Shown here piece by piece: positions 1-7,841 of a stretch of 11,848 nucleotides of DNA. A program made the position numbers and the translations under genes. The DNA comes from UBA6170 sp034429975. Lineage in GTDB: Bacteria > Chloroflexota > Anaerolineae > Anaerolineales > Anaerolineaceae. Under the pieces are notes generated by a model, which saw nothing but the letters and a program-made list of their open reading frames with translations, made no database searches and was not told where the DNA came from. Within the stretch, counting starts at the first letter, position 1; every line of letters begins with the position of its first letter. The DNA is taken from NCBI GenBank assembly GCA_034429975.1, contig DAOUFM010000063.1, forward strand, positions 1 to 11,848. Direction: 5' to 3'.

Positions 1-1027
1 CTACCTCTTCTATATCTAACTCTGCAGAGACTGGATTGTAATGTGAATAAGGAACTGGTAAATCCCAATTTAAATTAAAGCCTATTTCTGCTGCGTGATT
101 GCGGAGTTTGATTATATAAGGTTCTAAATCTGTATTAATGTAACTTAATGAGAGATTTTCTACTCCGATTTTTTCAAGTTTTTCAAAGATATCCAGGTAA
201 AACTCTTCATTAACTTTTTCAATGGTTAAGTGTACGGTAGTATGAAGGTCTTGAGGGATTATGTCTCTGAGTGCTTCCCAGGCTTGATCTTCTTCCGGAT
301 CCAGCGTGATTAGTAAATGATCTAATCCTGAGTTTAATATATGTTCTAAAAATTCTTTTTCTGCGAAGCGTACACCATCGGTTGCCAGGCCCGAGACCAT
401 TCCCAATTCTTCGGCAACACCGATTAAATTGATTAAATCTGGACGTAAGGTGGGTTCTCCACCCGTGAAAATAACATGAGGAATTCCAACTTTATAAGCT
501 TTTTCAAGAATTTGTTTCCATTCTTCAAAGGTTAATTCACGGCTGACACGTTCTTCGGGAGTAATCCCTGTTTCGCTTTCGCCGCGCAATTGATAAGTTA
601 AAGCCGCGTCCAACCGGTAAGGAGCCATAGTCTCTAACTCGTAAGGAGAAGTCCGATTTAATTCCAGGTATGTTACCGGCTCGAGATCAGGGGTTGTTAT
701 TAATGTTTCAATTTTTTCGGTGAATATTTTGTAGTCTTCTATCACGTTTGCATAAGTAGTTTGATACCGCTTAGCGATCGATTCCACCACTACTGGGGTA
801 GGGGTTTGGTTGACGATGTGATATGCGTATTCAGCGGCTGTTTGATTTAAATGTAAGACGGTATGGGCGTTAATAATTAATAAACCTTCGCCATCAGGCT
901 CGATCCTTAGGTGCAGACGGTATTGATAGTCGCTATCTTTTGGAGTATGGTAATTATACAATCCAGGGGGAAGTACCTGGGCTTTTTCAAAAAATTTTGA
1001 CTTAATTTGCTGTATTAAATTTGCCAT
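1..1027 (-). CDS. Cysteine-less radical SAM paralogue with PqqD-like N-terminus (3' end outside window)
   Basis: The first 342 residues are visible. The protein aligns end to end with the neighbouring active radical SAM enzyme. It has a PqqD-like N-terminal part (about residues 20-110, with RLHLRIEPDGEGLLIINAH and LHLNQTAAEYAY), then a radical SAM TIM-barrel with FTGGEPTL (residues 187-194). Where the active enzyme has the cluster motif C-N-N-D-C-T-H-C, this protein reads L-R-G-E-S-E-T-G (residues 147-154), so all three cluster cysteines are gone. The CPIC motif between the two domains is also missing. The reading frame is intact over 1 kb, so it looks like a selected pseudo-enzyme and not a decaying gene. 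The visible part stops just before any SPASM region. The start ATG (1025-1027) follows GGAGGA by 4 nt, and the gene lies 32 bases downstream of the active enzyme, so co-transcription is likely. Role inferred: partner, scaffold or substrate-binding subunit of the active enzyme. Confidence 0.85.
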   Translation of the reverse strand, partial: MANLIQQIKSKFFEKAQVLPPGLYNYHTPKDSDYQYRLHLRIEPDGEGLLIINAHTVLHLNQTAAEYAYHIVNQTPTPVVVESIAKRYQTTYANVIEDYKIFTEKIETLITTPDLEPVTYLELNRTSPYELETMAPYRLDAALTYQLRGESETGITPEERVSRELTFEEWKQILEKAYKVGIPHVIFTGGEPTLRPDLINLIGVAEELGMVSGLATDGVRFAEKEFLEHILNSGLDHLLITLDPEEDQAWEALRDIIPQDLHTTVHLTIEKVNEEFYLDIFEKLEKIGVENLSLSYINTDLEPYIIKLRNHAAEIGFNLNWDLPVPYSHYNPVSAELDIEEV

Positions 1028-1059
1028 TAGTTCCTCCGAAGATAAAAAAGGATTAATTT

Positions 1060-2385
1060 TTAATGCGTAAGAGGGCAACCCCCACCACATTCTTGAATTA
1101 ACTCACAATCAGTGCATTTTTTTGGTAAATCTCTACGTTCTCTCAATTTGAGTGACAACTCATGATTCCAAATTGAATCCCAGGAATCATGCAAAATATT
1201 TCCCAAAGCAAAATAATAAGACTGACAGGGTAGGACGTCACCATTCGGTTCAATACACATATTGTATAAAGATGCGGTGCAACCCTTTACTCCCAGATCA
1301 TGTGTTATTGGATTGAACCGGCAGTAATGAGTAGGGGTGTACCAGATTAATTTCTGTTGGTATTGGGTTGTTTTTTCTTTGGCGATTTCCAGCAAAGGAG
1401 CCAACCGAGTCTCTGACAAACCTGTCCCAACATCTTTTCCTTTTCCAGAATAAATCAATGCATTCAAACCAACAGTAGGTACGCCCAGTTCCGCAAGGAA
1501 ATCCAGCGTTTGGGGAATTGTCTCATAATTGGTTTTCAGCATGGTCGTATTTGTCATCATATAGATTTTGCGTTGGGTAACATTTTTAATCCCTGCAACT
1601 GTTTCTACCCAGGCACCGGGATAATTGACCATCTGATCATGAATCATCGGATCATGAGATTCAAGCGTAATTTGAATATGATCCAATCCGGCTGAAATCA
1701 ATTTATCGAGAAATTCCTCATTCGCTAAATTACGGCCATTGGTATTAATGCCGGTAATGATTCCTTTTTGTTCTGCATAACGGATAAGATCAGGCAAATC
1801 CGGTGAAAGAGTTGGTTCTCCACCAGTGAAGACGATATGAGGGATATTTAATTCCCAAATCCTATCGATCACTTTAAACCAATCTTCCTGATCCAGACCT
1901 GGGAAAAGCCGCGAACGCGCATTGTAACAATGTGTGCAGTCATTATTACATTGATAGGTAATGGCAATATCCATTCGATAAGGTGAACTGGGTGTATGCG
2001 AAAACGGGAGATCCATGTCAAGATCCAGTTCACAGATCGGGCAGGCTTCATCTGGATCAGTGATTACGGATAATTGTTCCAGAAAATCGCTGGTTTCAAT
2101 TTGAGTCTGATTTTGATCAATGTCAAAATTTTTCAATAATGAAGAGATGATTTCCTTTTGGGATTTTCCTGACAATGACCAGTACGCCATTGCTGTTGCA
2201 CTGGGATTCAGATGGTACGCTCTGGAAGCATTAACCATCAGTAATCCATTTCCATCATTTTCCACACGCAAATGAATTCGGTTTTGACTATCTCCTTTTT
2301 TCTGTTCAAAGTGATAGATTCCGGCATTTGGAAGTTTTTTGTTAATTTTCCTTGCCCACAATTTAGGCCAATTTAGAACCGTCAT
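1060..2385 (-). CDS. Radical SAM/SPASM peptide-modifying enzyme with N-terminal PqqD-like domain
   Basis: 441 residues. The N-terminal region (about 20-108) has the PqqD-like RiPP recognition fold pattern (LLMVNASRAYHLNPSATAMA, then SGKSQKEIISSLL). A CPIC pair follows at C115/C118. The radical SAM core has C146, C150 and C153 (QCNNDCTHCY) and FTGGEPTL (187-194). The C-terminal SPASM domain has C369, C377, C387, a GN motif, then C424, C427, C433 and C437 in a CxxCx5CGGGC pattern. The protein ends four residues after C437, so the usual last SPASM cysteine is absent. Radical SAM/SPASM proteins with such a leader-recognition domain typically modify peptides or protein tails (thioether or other crosslinks). 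The start is fixed by context: the ATG directly follows the stop of the gene upstream, and its Shine-Dalgarno GGAGGTGG lies inside that gene's last Gly codons. The likely substrate is the Cys-Ala tail encoded immediately upstream; this is inference from gene order. Confidence 0.92.
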   Translation of the reverse strand: MTVLNWPKLWARKINKKLPNAGIYHFEQKKGDSQNRIHLRVENDGNGLLMVNASRAYHLNPSATAMAYWSLSGKSQKEIISSLLKNFDIDQNQTQIETSDFLEQLSVITDPDEACPICELDLDMDLPFSHTPSSPYRMDIAITYQCNNDCTHCYNARSRLFPGLDQEDWFKVIDRIWELNIPHIVFTGGEPTLSPDLPDLIRYAEQKGIITGINTNGRNLANEEFLDKLISAGLDHIQITLESHDPMIHDQMVNYPGAWVETVAGIKNVTQRKIYMMTNTTMLKTNYETIPQTLDFLAELGVPTVGLNALIYSGKGKDVGTGLSETRLAPLLEIAKEKTTQYQQKLIWYTPTHYCRFNPITHDLGVKGCTASLYNMCIEPNGDVLPCQSYYFALGNILHDSWDSIWNHELSLKLRERRDLPKKCTDCELIQECGGGCPLTH

Positions 2386-4089
2386 TTAACGACCACCTCC
2401 AGCGCAGGCACAGGCACAACCAGCACAGGCACAAGCGCAGGCGCAGGAATGTCCACCACCGCTACTTCTACCTCCACCGGTTGATCTGCCAGAAGTCGTA
2501 GTGGTGACAGGCAATGGATTTGTTTTACTGGTAATCCCACTGGTAAAGTTGGTTAGATTGCCCACAACTCCGGAAGCGAATGATTGGACCCCATTGGTTA
2601 TCGATGCGGCAAAATTAGCTCCAGGGAGGGTTGGTAAACTGACAGAAGTTTTTCCAGAACCTACCGGTGTGGGAGAGGCATCAACTTTACCAAATCCGGT
2701 GCCACCACTGGAAGCAGAATGGAAAGTTGGATCATAGCGCCACCACCAGGTAGGGATAAAAACTGGGCCTGAACCAAAAGTATCCCGTGTTCTCCCGTCA
2801 TAGTTCTTATCCAGCATTGTCCAATCCATATTTTCATCATATTTTTCAGATTTAATTTCAGGTGTTCGAGCAGATTCAACCTGTATCCAGGCTTTTTCTA
2901 TGATATCTTTATAAAATGCGACTGATTCTTTACGGCTAAAGCCTTTCATTTTATTGGATACCGTATTGACCAGATTGATCATCATTGTTTGAAGTTCTTT
3001 AACTTGTTCTTTTTTATCGCTCATCATCGCAATCAGAAATTCTTCTTCATATTGTTGGAGACCTGCCGGAGTAGGGGTAGTAACCTTAAGTTTTAAAGGA
3101 TCACGAGTGACTACTTCAGCGGCTTCTTTTTTTAGAACCGAAAATAAAATCATTGTTAGAACTTTATCCATCGGCTGCTCCATCAAGATTGCAGCTTCAA
3201 CAGCGGTTAACCCGCGTTTAATTCCATGGCCTTCAACAGAAATTTTTGGTGGTAGATACTTAAGTTTACGTTTTTTCGCACCGACTGTAGCAGAATAAAT
3301 GGTCAGAATAAAAAATGCAATCATTCCCAGGCAGATTAAGCCTGAGCAAATTGCCCCAGAGTCAAAAGTAATTTTTGGCGCTGTTACGATTTGAGATTCC
3401 GGCACCATTCTGGCAGGAAAACTGGCTCCAAAGATGTACTGAGTAGAGGCATTGGCGTTCAAACTATTCCATTGATAATAAATACCACCCTGATTATCAA
3501 ATCCGCTGGTTGGATCAGGATTTCCTGGCCAATTCTTGGGGGTATGGTAACGTGGTTCTTGATCTGTTAAACCAATTGGCATGAATAAAGTAACAGTGAG
3601 ATCAGTTTTTCCGGTGACAAATTGGCTTCCAAACCAAGGAGGTGAAATTTCAAAGCTGGCATAAGCTTCATTGGCTTGTACTTCTGATGGATAAAGAGAT
3701 TTGTTGACCGTTTTAACAAATACATGTAAAGTTCCCCGGTTTCCTGCTTGAATCGCTTTTGATCCGAGATCTACCATAATGCCAATGTCTATGTAATCTG
3801 ATTTCTTGATACTTTTCACAGGGGTGCCATCAATATCGCCGCTCATGCTGCTAAGAACATAGTTATTGTTTGGTAATCCAATATCAACGATGTCAATCGG
3901 GTGAGCACCAGGCTGATTATAGAAATCAAAATAGTATTCAATTGATAAAGAACCATCTTCATTTACAATGACGTCCATGGTTTCTTTTTCAATTGAAAAA
4001 TAGTAATCTTGGGCGTGAACTACCTGGGTATTGCCAACCAGTAATAAAAGGATGAGTAAAATAGACAAAACTTTAAACGTTCTAATCAT
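2386..4089 (-). CDS. Membrane-anchored DUF2207-like protein with C-terminal Cys-Ala repeat tail
   Basis: 567 residues from the chosen start. An N-terminal signal peptide (about 1-26, MIRTFKVLSILLILLLLVG, cleavage near VVHA) leads into an extracytoplasmic domain of about 220 residues. One transmembrane helix follows (about 247-269) with a basic stop-transfer KKRKLK, then a cytosolic part beginning near GLTAVEAAILMEQP, a pattern seen in DUF2207-type proteins. The rest is low-complexity Ser/Thr/Gly ending in GGGHS, then CACACACAGCACACA (residues 549-563), then GGGR. Seven cysteines alternate with alanine. With one helix the tail should be in the cytosol, where radical SAM enzymes work. An upstream in-frame ATG at 4108-4110 would overlap the preceding gene and add MVKKETH; the ATG at 4087-4089 has AGGAG 6 nt upstream and begins a clean signal peptide, so I prefer it. 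Function unknown; proposed substrate of the downstream radical SAM enzyme. The tail could instead bind metal. Confidence 0.88.
   Translation of the reverse strand: MIRTFKVLSILLILLLLVGNTQVVHAQDYYFSIEKETMDVIVNEDGSLSIEYYFDFYNQPGAHPIDIVDIGLPNNNYVLSSMSGDIDGTPVKSIKKSDYIDIGIMVDLGSKAIQAGNRGTLHVFVKTVNKSLYPSEVQANEAYASFEISPPWFGSQFVTGKTDLTVTLFMPIGLTDQEPRYHTPKNWPGNPDPTSGFDNQGGIYYQWNSLNANASTQYIFGASFPARMVPESQIVTAPKITFDSGAICSGLICLGMIAFFILTIYSATVGAKKRKLKYLPPKISVEGHGIKRGLTAVEAAILMEQPMDKVLTMILFSVLKKEAAEVVTRDPLKLKVTTPTPAGLQQYEEEFLIAMMSDKKEQVKELQTMMINLVNTVSNKMKGFSRKESVAFYKDIIEKAWIQVESARTPEIKSEKYDENMDWTMLDKNYDGRTRDTFGSGPVFIPTWWWRYDPTFHSASSGGTGFGKVDASPTPVGSGKTSVSLPTLPGANFAASITNGVQSFASGVVGNLTNFTSGITSKTNPLPVTTTTSGRSTGGGRSSGGGHSCACACACAGCACACAGGGR
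2392..2400 (-). promoter_or_regulatory. Ribosome binding site of the radical SAM gene inside the last Gly codons
   Basis: Read on the minus strand, the Gly-Gly-Gly codons GGA GGT GGT give a strong Shine-Dalgarno sequence, followed by CGT TAA and then ATG. Stop and start codons abut with no spacer. This predicts translational coupling of the Cys-Ala protein and its presumed modifying enzyme. Confidence 0.75.
2401..2445 (-). repeat. Cys-Ala repeat coding for a candidate modified tail
   Basis: Fifteen codons encode CACACACAGCACACA at the C-terminus of the membrane protein. Cysteine is written with both TGC and TGT and alanine with both GCC and GCT, without a regular pattern. This argues that the amino acid pattern is selected and is not a recent microsatellite expansion. 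The following three Gly codons double as the ribosome binding site of the next gene. Confidence 0.85.
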
Positions 4090-4103
4090 ATGGGTCTCCT
4101 TTT

Positions 4104-4460
4104 TTACCATTTTGGGTCTTCAGTTAATTGATAAGTGGTCTTGCAATAAGGGCAGGTTACCATCGGTGCGCCATTGACCATCGTAATGGCATCTTTGGTC
4201 AAGGTACCTCCGCATTGTTTGCATTTCAATGTTTCTAAATTTACGTTTCCAGGTAGATCAATGTTTAAGGTAACATTTGTTGTGCTCTCGTCTGTTTTTT
4301 TCTTGCGGGTTATAAAGAAAATTATTCCGAAAGCAATTAAACACAAAAATGCGCCTACCAACAGGTTACCCACCTGTCCTTGAGGGCTAAATGCACTCAA
4401 TATAAATAAAACTCCAAATAGAATCAAAATCGCTGATGCGATGTAAGCAATGATTTTCAT
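4104..4460 (-). CDS. Small membrane protein with cytosolic zinc ribbon
   Basis: 118 residues. Two hydrophobic helices (about 4-22 and 32-51) are followed by TRKKK, which marks the cytosolic side, then a linker and a CxxC...CxxC zinc ribbon: C80-K-Q-C83 with GG after it, and C103-P-Y-C106. The ribbon resembles those in many small membrane-linked proteins that bind one structural zinc. The start ATG has GGAGG 5 nt upstream (minus strand). It is the first gene of the minus-strand operon, 14 nt upstream of the Cys-Ala membrane protein. No enzymatic function can be assigned. A role in assembling or presenting the downstream membrane protein is possible but unsupported beyond gene order. Confidence 0.8.
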   Translation of the reverse strand: MKIIAYIASAILILFGVLFILSAFSPQGQVGNLLVGAFLCLIAFGIIFFITRKKKTDESTTNVTLNIDLPGNVNLETLKCKQCGGTLTKDAITMVNGAPMVTCPYCKTTYQLTEDPKW

Positions 4461-4609
4461 ATGAACCTCCGTGATTTATTTGGATATCTGGTTATCAATA
4501 GAATGAATATTTTTCTTAATTGTACTAGAATTATTTTATCAAAATTTGTTACTAATTAAGTCATTTTTGTTGCAATCAATGTCACCAATTTTAAAGGGAA
4601 TAAATTCAT

Positions 4610-6640
4610 ATGGAAATTCAACAAAAGAAAGATCAATACAGAAAATTAATTGATGAAATTAATTACCATAATTATCGATACCATGTTTTAGATCAACCGA
4701 TTATTAGCGATGCCCAATTTGACCGTTTGCTTGTTGAATTGCGAGAAATTGAAACAAGACATCCAGAATGGCTTGCTACCGATTCACCGACTCAAAGAGC
4801 TGGAATGTTGGCTGCATCTAAATTTGAGAAGGTAGAGCATCCTGTTCCCGTTTTAAGTTTGGCAAATGCTTTTAATCAGGAAGATTTAATCGCCTGGCGG
4901 GATAGAATATTAAAAATAAATCCAGCAGTGTCGAAAAGCCAATACGTTGTTGAACCGAAATTCGATGGATTAACAGTAGTCTTGCATTATCAGAATGGTC
5001 TCTTTGTTAAGGGAGCAACCCGTGGAAATGGTGAAATTGGTGAAGATATAACGAACAATATTCGCACTATTCAATCCATCCCTTTGCGTATACCTGTTCA
5101 GAAGAAAGATATATCAGTGCCTAATTACCTTGTAATCCGGGGAGAAGTCTATATTTCAATTTCTGATTTTGAAGAGCTTAACAAAAAAATGATTGAGAAT
5201 GGCGAAAAGACCTATCTGAACCCCAGAAATACGGCTGCTGGTTCTTTGAGGCAACTAGATGCTGTTATTACTGCGAAACGTCCGTTAAGAATATTTGCAT
5301 ATAACATTCTTTTTAGCGATGGGAATGTTCCGGAGACTCAATGGGGTGTTTTAAAATACCTCAAAGATCTTGGTTTTCCGGTTTCTGAGGATTCACAATT
5401 ATGCGAAAATTTTGATAAAGTTTTGACCGTGTCTCAGGAATGGATAGGTAAGAGAGAGAAGCTTAATTATGAAGTGGACGGAATTGTCATCAAGACCAAT
5501 AATTTGATTTTGGATAAAACATTGGGATTTTCCGGAAAAGATCCGCGCGGATCAATTGCGATGAAATTCCCAGCGCGTGAAGAAGTAACAAAATTAATCG
5601 ACATTGGAGTAAATGTTGGCCGGACCGGGATATTAACACCATACGCGATTCTTGAACCGGTTGAAATTGGAGGTGTGATTGTTAAGCAAGCAACCCTACA
5701 TAATTTTGACTATATATCTGAAAAGGATATTCGCATCGGTGATCAGGTTTTCGTAAAAAGAGCTGGCGATGTAATCCCTTACGTCATTGGCCCGGTTGAA
5801 GAAGTTAGAACCGGAAAAGAAATAGTTTTTCAACCTCCGGATAAATGCCCGGTATGTGAAACACATGTGCAAAGGGTGCCGGGTGAAGTAGCCTGGTTTT
5901 GTGTAAATGCAGCCTGCCCGGCTCAATTGGTCCGGAATATTGAATATTTTGTATCCAGATCCGCGATGGATATTAATGGAATGGGCATCAAGATTGTTGA
6001 ACAGTTGGTCCGTGAAAAATTATTAAGGGATGTGGCAGATATTTATCAGCTTAAAATGGATGACCTGCTTCATTTAGAAGGCTTTGGCCAGAAAAAAGCT
6101 CAAAATCTAATTGAAGCAATTGAAAATTCAAAAAAGCAGCCGCTAAATCGACTATTAACAGCTTTGGGTATAAAGGGGGTTGGAGAAGTTATGGCATCTG
6201 AATTGACCAAAAACTACACTGATTTGGATGAATTATCACAGGCGTCTGTGGATGAATTACAAAAGGTTGAAGGTGTTGGACCAAATATTTCTTTGCAGAT
6301 AAATGAGTGGTTTTCTGAAAAAAGGAATCAGGAGTTATTAAAAAAGTTGAAACAATTCGGTGTTTGGCCGGTAGTTGAGACAAGAGATGATCATTTACCT
6401 GAAGAGAAACCATTAAAGGAGAAAACTTTTGTTGTTACCGGAACTCTTGAGAAATTTTCAAGAAATGAAATAAAAACATTCATTGAAGAATTAGGAGGAA
6501 AGGTTAGCGGGAGTGTCAGTAAAAATACTGATTTTGTTTTAGCAGGTGAAAACCCGGGTTCCAAATTGGATAAAGCCAGGGAATTAAATGTGAAAATCTT
6601 AAGTGAAATAGAATTCCTAGCAATGACCAAAACTCAATGA
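4610..6640 (+). CDS. ligA: NAD-dependent DNA ligase LigA
   Basis: 676 residues, the normal length. The enzyme seals nicks in double-stranded DNA during replication and repair, using NAD+ to adenylate its active-site lysine. That lysine is K117 in EPKFDGLTVV. The N-terminal Ia domain has YHNYRYHVLDQPIISDAQFD, which binds NMN. Further nucleotidyltransferase motifs include TRGNGEIGED, VIRGEVY, YEVDGIVIK and MKFPA (about 318-322). An OB fold follows (VGRTGILTPYA), then a Cys4 zinc finger (C413, C416, C431, C436), helix-hairpin-helix repeats (about 450-585) and a C-terminal BRCT domain (about 595-676, starting KTFVVTGTL). All functional residues I looked for are present. The start ATG has only a modest AAGGGA about 11 nt upstream. 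The last bases ATGA overlap the next gene. Confidence 0.98.
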   Translation: MEIQQKKDQYRKLIDEINYHNYRYHVLDQPIISDAQFDRLLVELREIETRHPEWLATDSPTQRAGMLAASKFEKVEHPVPVLSLANAFNQEDLIAWRDRILKINPAVSKSQYVVEPKFDGLTVVLHYQNGLFVKGATRGNGEIGEDITNNIRTIQSIPLRIPVQKKDISVPNYLVIRGEVYISISDFEELNKKMIENGEKTYLNPRNTAAGSLRQLDAVITAKRPLRIFAYNILFSDGNVPETQWGVLKYLKDLGFPVSEDSQLCENFDKVLTVSQEWIGKREKLNYEVDGIVIKTNNLILDKTLGFSGKDPRGSIAMKFPAREEVTKLIDIGVNVGRTGILTPYAILEPVEIGGVIVKQATLHNFDYISEKDIRIGDQVFVKRAGDVIPYVIGPVEEVRTGKEIVFQPPDKCPVCETHVQRVPGEVAWFCVNAACPAQLVRNIEYFVSRSAMDINGMGIKIVEQLVREKLLRDVADIYQLKMDDLLHLEGFGQKKAQNLIEAIENSKKQPLNRLLTALGIKGVGEVMASELTKNYTDLDELSQASVDELQKVEGVGPNISLQINEWFSEKRNQELLKKLKQFGVWPVVETRDDHLPEEKPLKEKTFVVTGTLEKFSRNEIKTFIEELGGKVSGSVSKNTDFVLAGENPGSKLDKARELNVKILSEIEFLAMTKTQ

Positions 6641-7818
6641 ATAAAGTTATTTTAAAACCAGGTAAAGAAAAGTCGGTCGAAAGAAAACATCCCTGGATAT
6701 TTTCTGGTGCAATTGACTCTGTGAATGGATTTCCTGAAAATGGTGGAAATGTGGAGATACTTGATTCGAAAAGGAAATTTTTGGGTATTGGCGCGTTTAG
6801 CCCAATATCTCAAATTCGGGTTCGTTTTTGGTCATTTGAGGACGAAGAAATTAATCAAAGCTTTTTTGAAGGAAGAATCAAGGCTGCCATTGCTCGAAGA
6901 GAGATTTTTAGATGTAACTCAAATGATACAGCCTGGCGTTTAATACATGCTGAATCGGATTTTCTACCCGGGTTAATTGTTGATCAATATAATGATATTT
7001 TGGTAATCCAGATTTTAACCTGTGGCATTGAATTTCATAAAGAAATAATTGTTTCAGCATTAAAAAATGTAACTGGTTTAGAGAAAATTTATGAACGTTC
7101 AGATTTAGAAATTCGCAAGCTGGAAGGATTGGATGAAAGGGTTGGGCCTATTTATGGAGATATTCAATCTGAAATTATTATTAAAGAGGATAAATATCAA
7201 TTTTTGATTGATTTGAAAAAAGGGCAGAAAACTGGTTTTTATCTTGATCAAAGAATAAATCGTAAAATTGTTGCCGGATATTGCAGTGGTAAATCGGTAT
7301 TAAATGTATTCTCATTTACTGGAGGTTTTGGGATATATGCATTAGGAGGGGGCGCCGAAAAGACCACTTCATTGGATAGTAGTCACGATGCGATTGAGTT
7401 GGACAAGCGGAATCAGGCATTAAATGGGTTTGCTGGCTGTGAATGTGAATGGATTGAGACAGATGCATTTCTTGGATTAAGGAGAATGAGAGATCAAAAC
7501 AAGAAATTTGATGTTATCATCCTAGACCCGCCGAAATTTGCTCCCACAGTAGCCCATGCAAATCGAGCAGCGAGAGCATATAAAGATATCAATTTGTTAG
7601 GGTTTAAATTGTTAAATCCCGGAGGAATACTGGCGACGTTTTCGTGTTCGGGAGGAATATCCCCAGAACTCTTTCAAAAAATTGTGGCTGATGCTGCTTT
7701 GGATGCTGGTGTACGGGCTTGTATTCTGGAACGTTTAACTCAAGGCCCCGATCATCCCGTTGCTCTCAATTTCCCAGAAGGTGCTTATTTAAAAGGGTTA
7801 ATTTGCCTAAAACAGTAA
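6637..7818 (+). CDS. rlmI: RlmI-type class I SAM-dependent rRNA (cytosine-C5) methyltransferase
   Basis: 393 residues. An N-terminal PUA-like domain (HPWIFSGAI near 18-26) leads to a central region with FYLDQR (201-206) and a Rossmann methyltransferase domain. The SAM-binding motif I is VLNVFSFTGGFG (221-232). DPPKF is at 297-301, and the catalytic cysteine for C5 methylation is probably C337 in TFSCSGG. E. coli RlmI methylates C1962 of 23S rRNA; the same target is likely but not proven here. The start codon overlaps the ligA stop by 4 nt (ATGA), suggesting translational coupling. The gene faces tmRNA convergently, with 23 nt between them. Confidence 0.9.
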   Translation: MNKVILKPGKEKSVERKHPWIFSGAIDSVNGFPENGGNVEILDSKRKFLGIGAFSPISQIRVRFWSFEDEEINQSFFEGRIKAAIARREIFRCNSNDTAWRLIHAESDFLPGLIVDQYNDILVIQILTCGIEFHKEIIVSALKNVTGLEKIYERSDLEIRKLEGLDERVGPIYGDIQSEIIIKEDKYQFLIDLKKGQKTGFYLDQRINRKIVAGYCSGKSVLNVFSFTGGFGIYALGGGAEKTTSLDSSHDAIELDKRNQALNGFAGCECEWIETDAFLGLRRMRDQNKKFDVIILDPPKFAPTVAHANRAARAYKDINLLGFKLLNPGGILATFSCSGGISPELFQKIVADAALDAGVRACILERLTQGPDHPVALNFPEGAYLKGLICLKQ

Positions 7819-7841
7819 AAAACAAATCTAACTATACCAGG

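Noticed and set aside
1..1027. Pseudogene call for the cysteine-less radical SAM protein
   Set aside because: The frame is open over 342 codons, the ribosome binding site is strong and other motifs are kept, so a functional pseudo-enzyme is more likely than decay.
4090..4110. Upstream start (MVKKETH) for the Cys-Ala membrane protein
   Set aside because: It would overlap the end of the zinc-ribbon gene. The internal ATG at 4087-4089 has AGGAG at good spacing and starts a typical signal peptide.
4461..4609. Promoters between the minus-strand operon and ligA
   Set aside because: The region is AT-rich and several weak -10-like hexamers can be found on both strands, but none has a convincing -35 at the right spacing.
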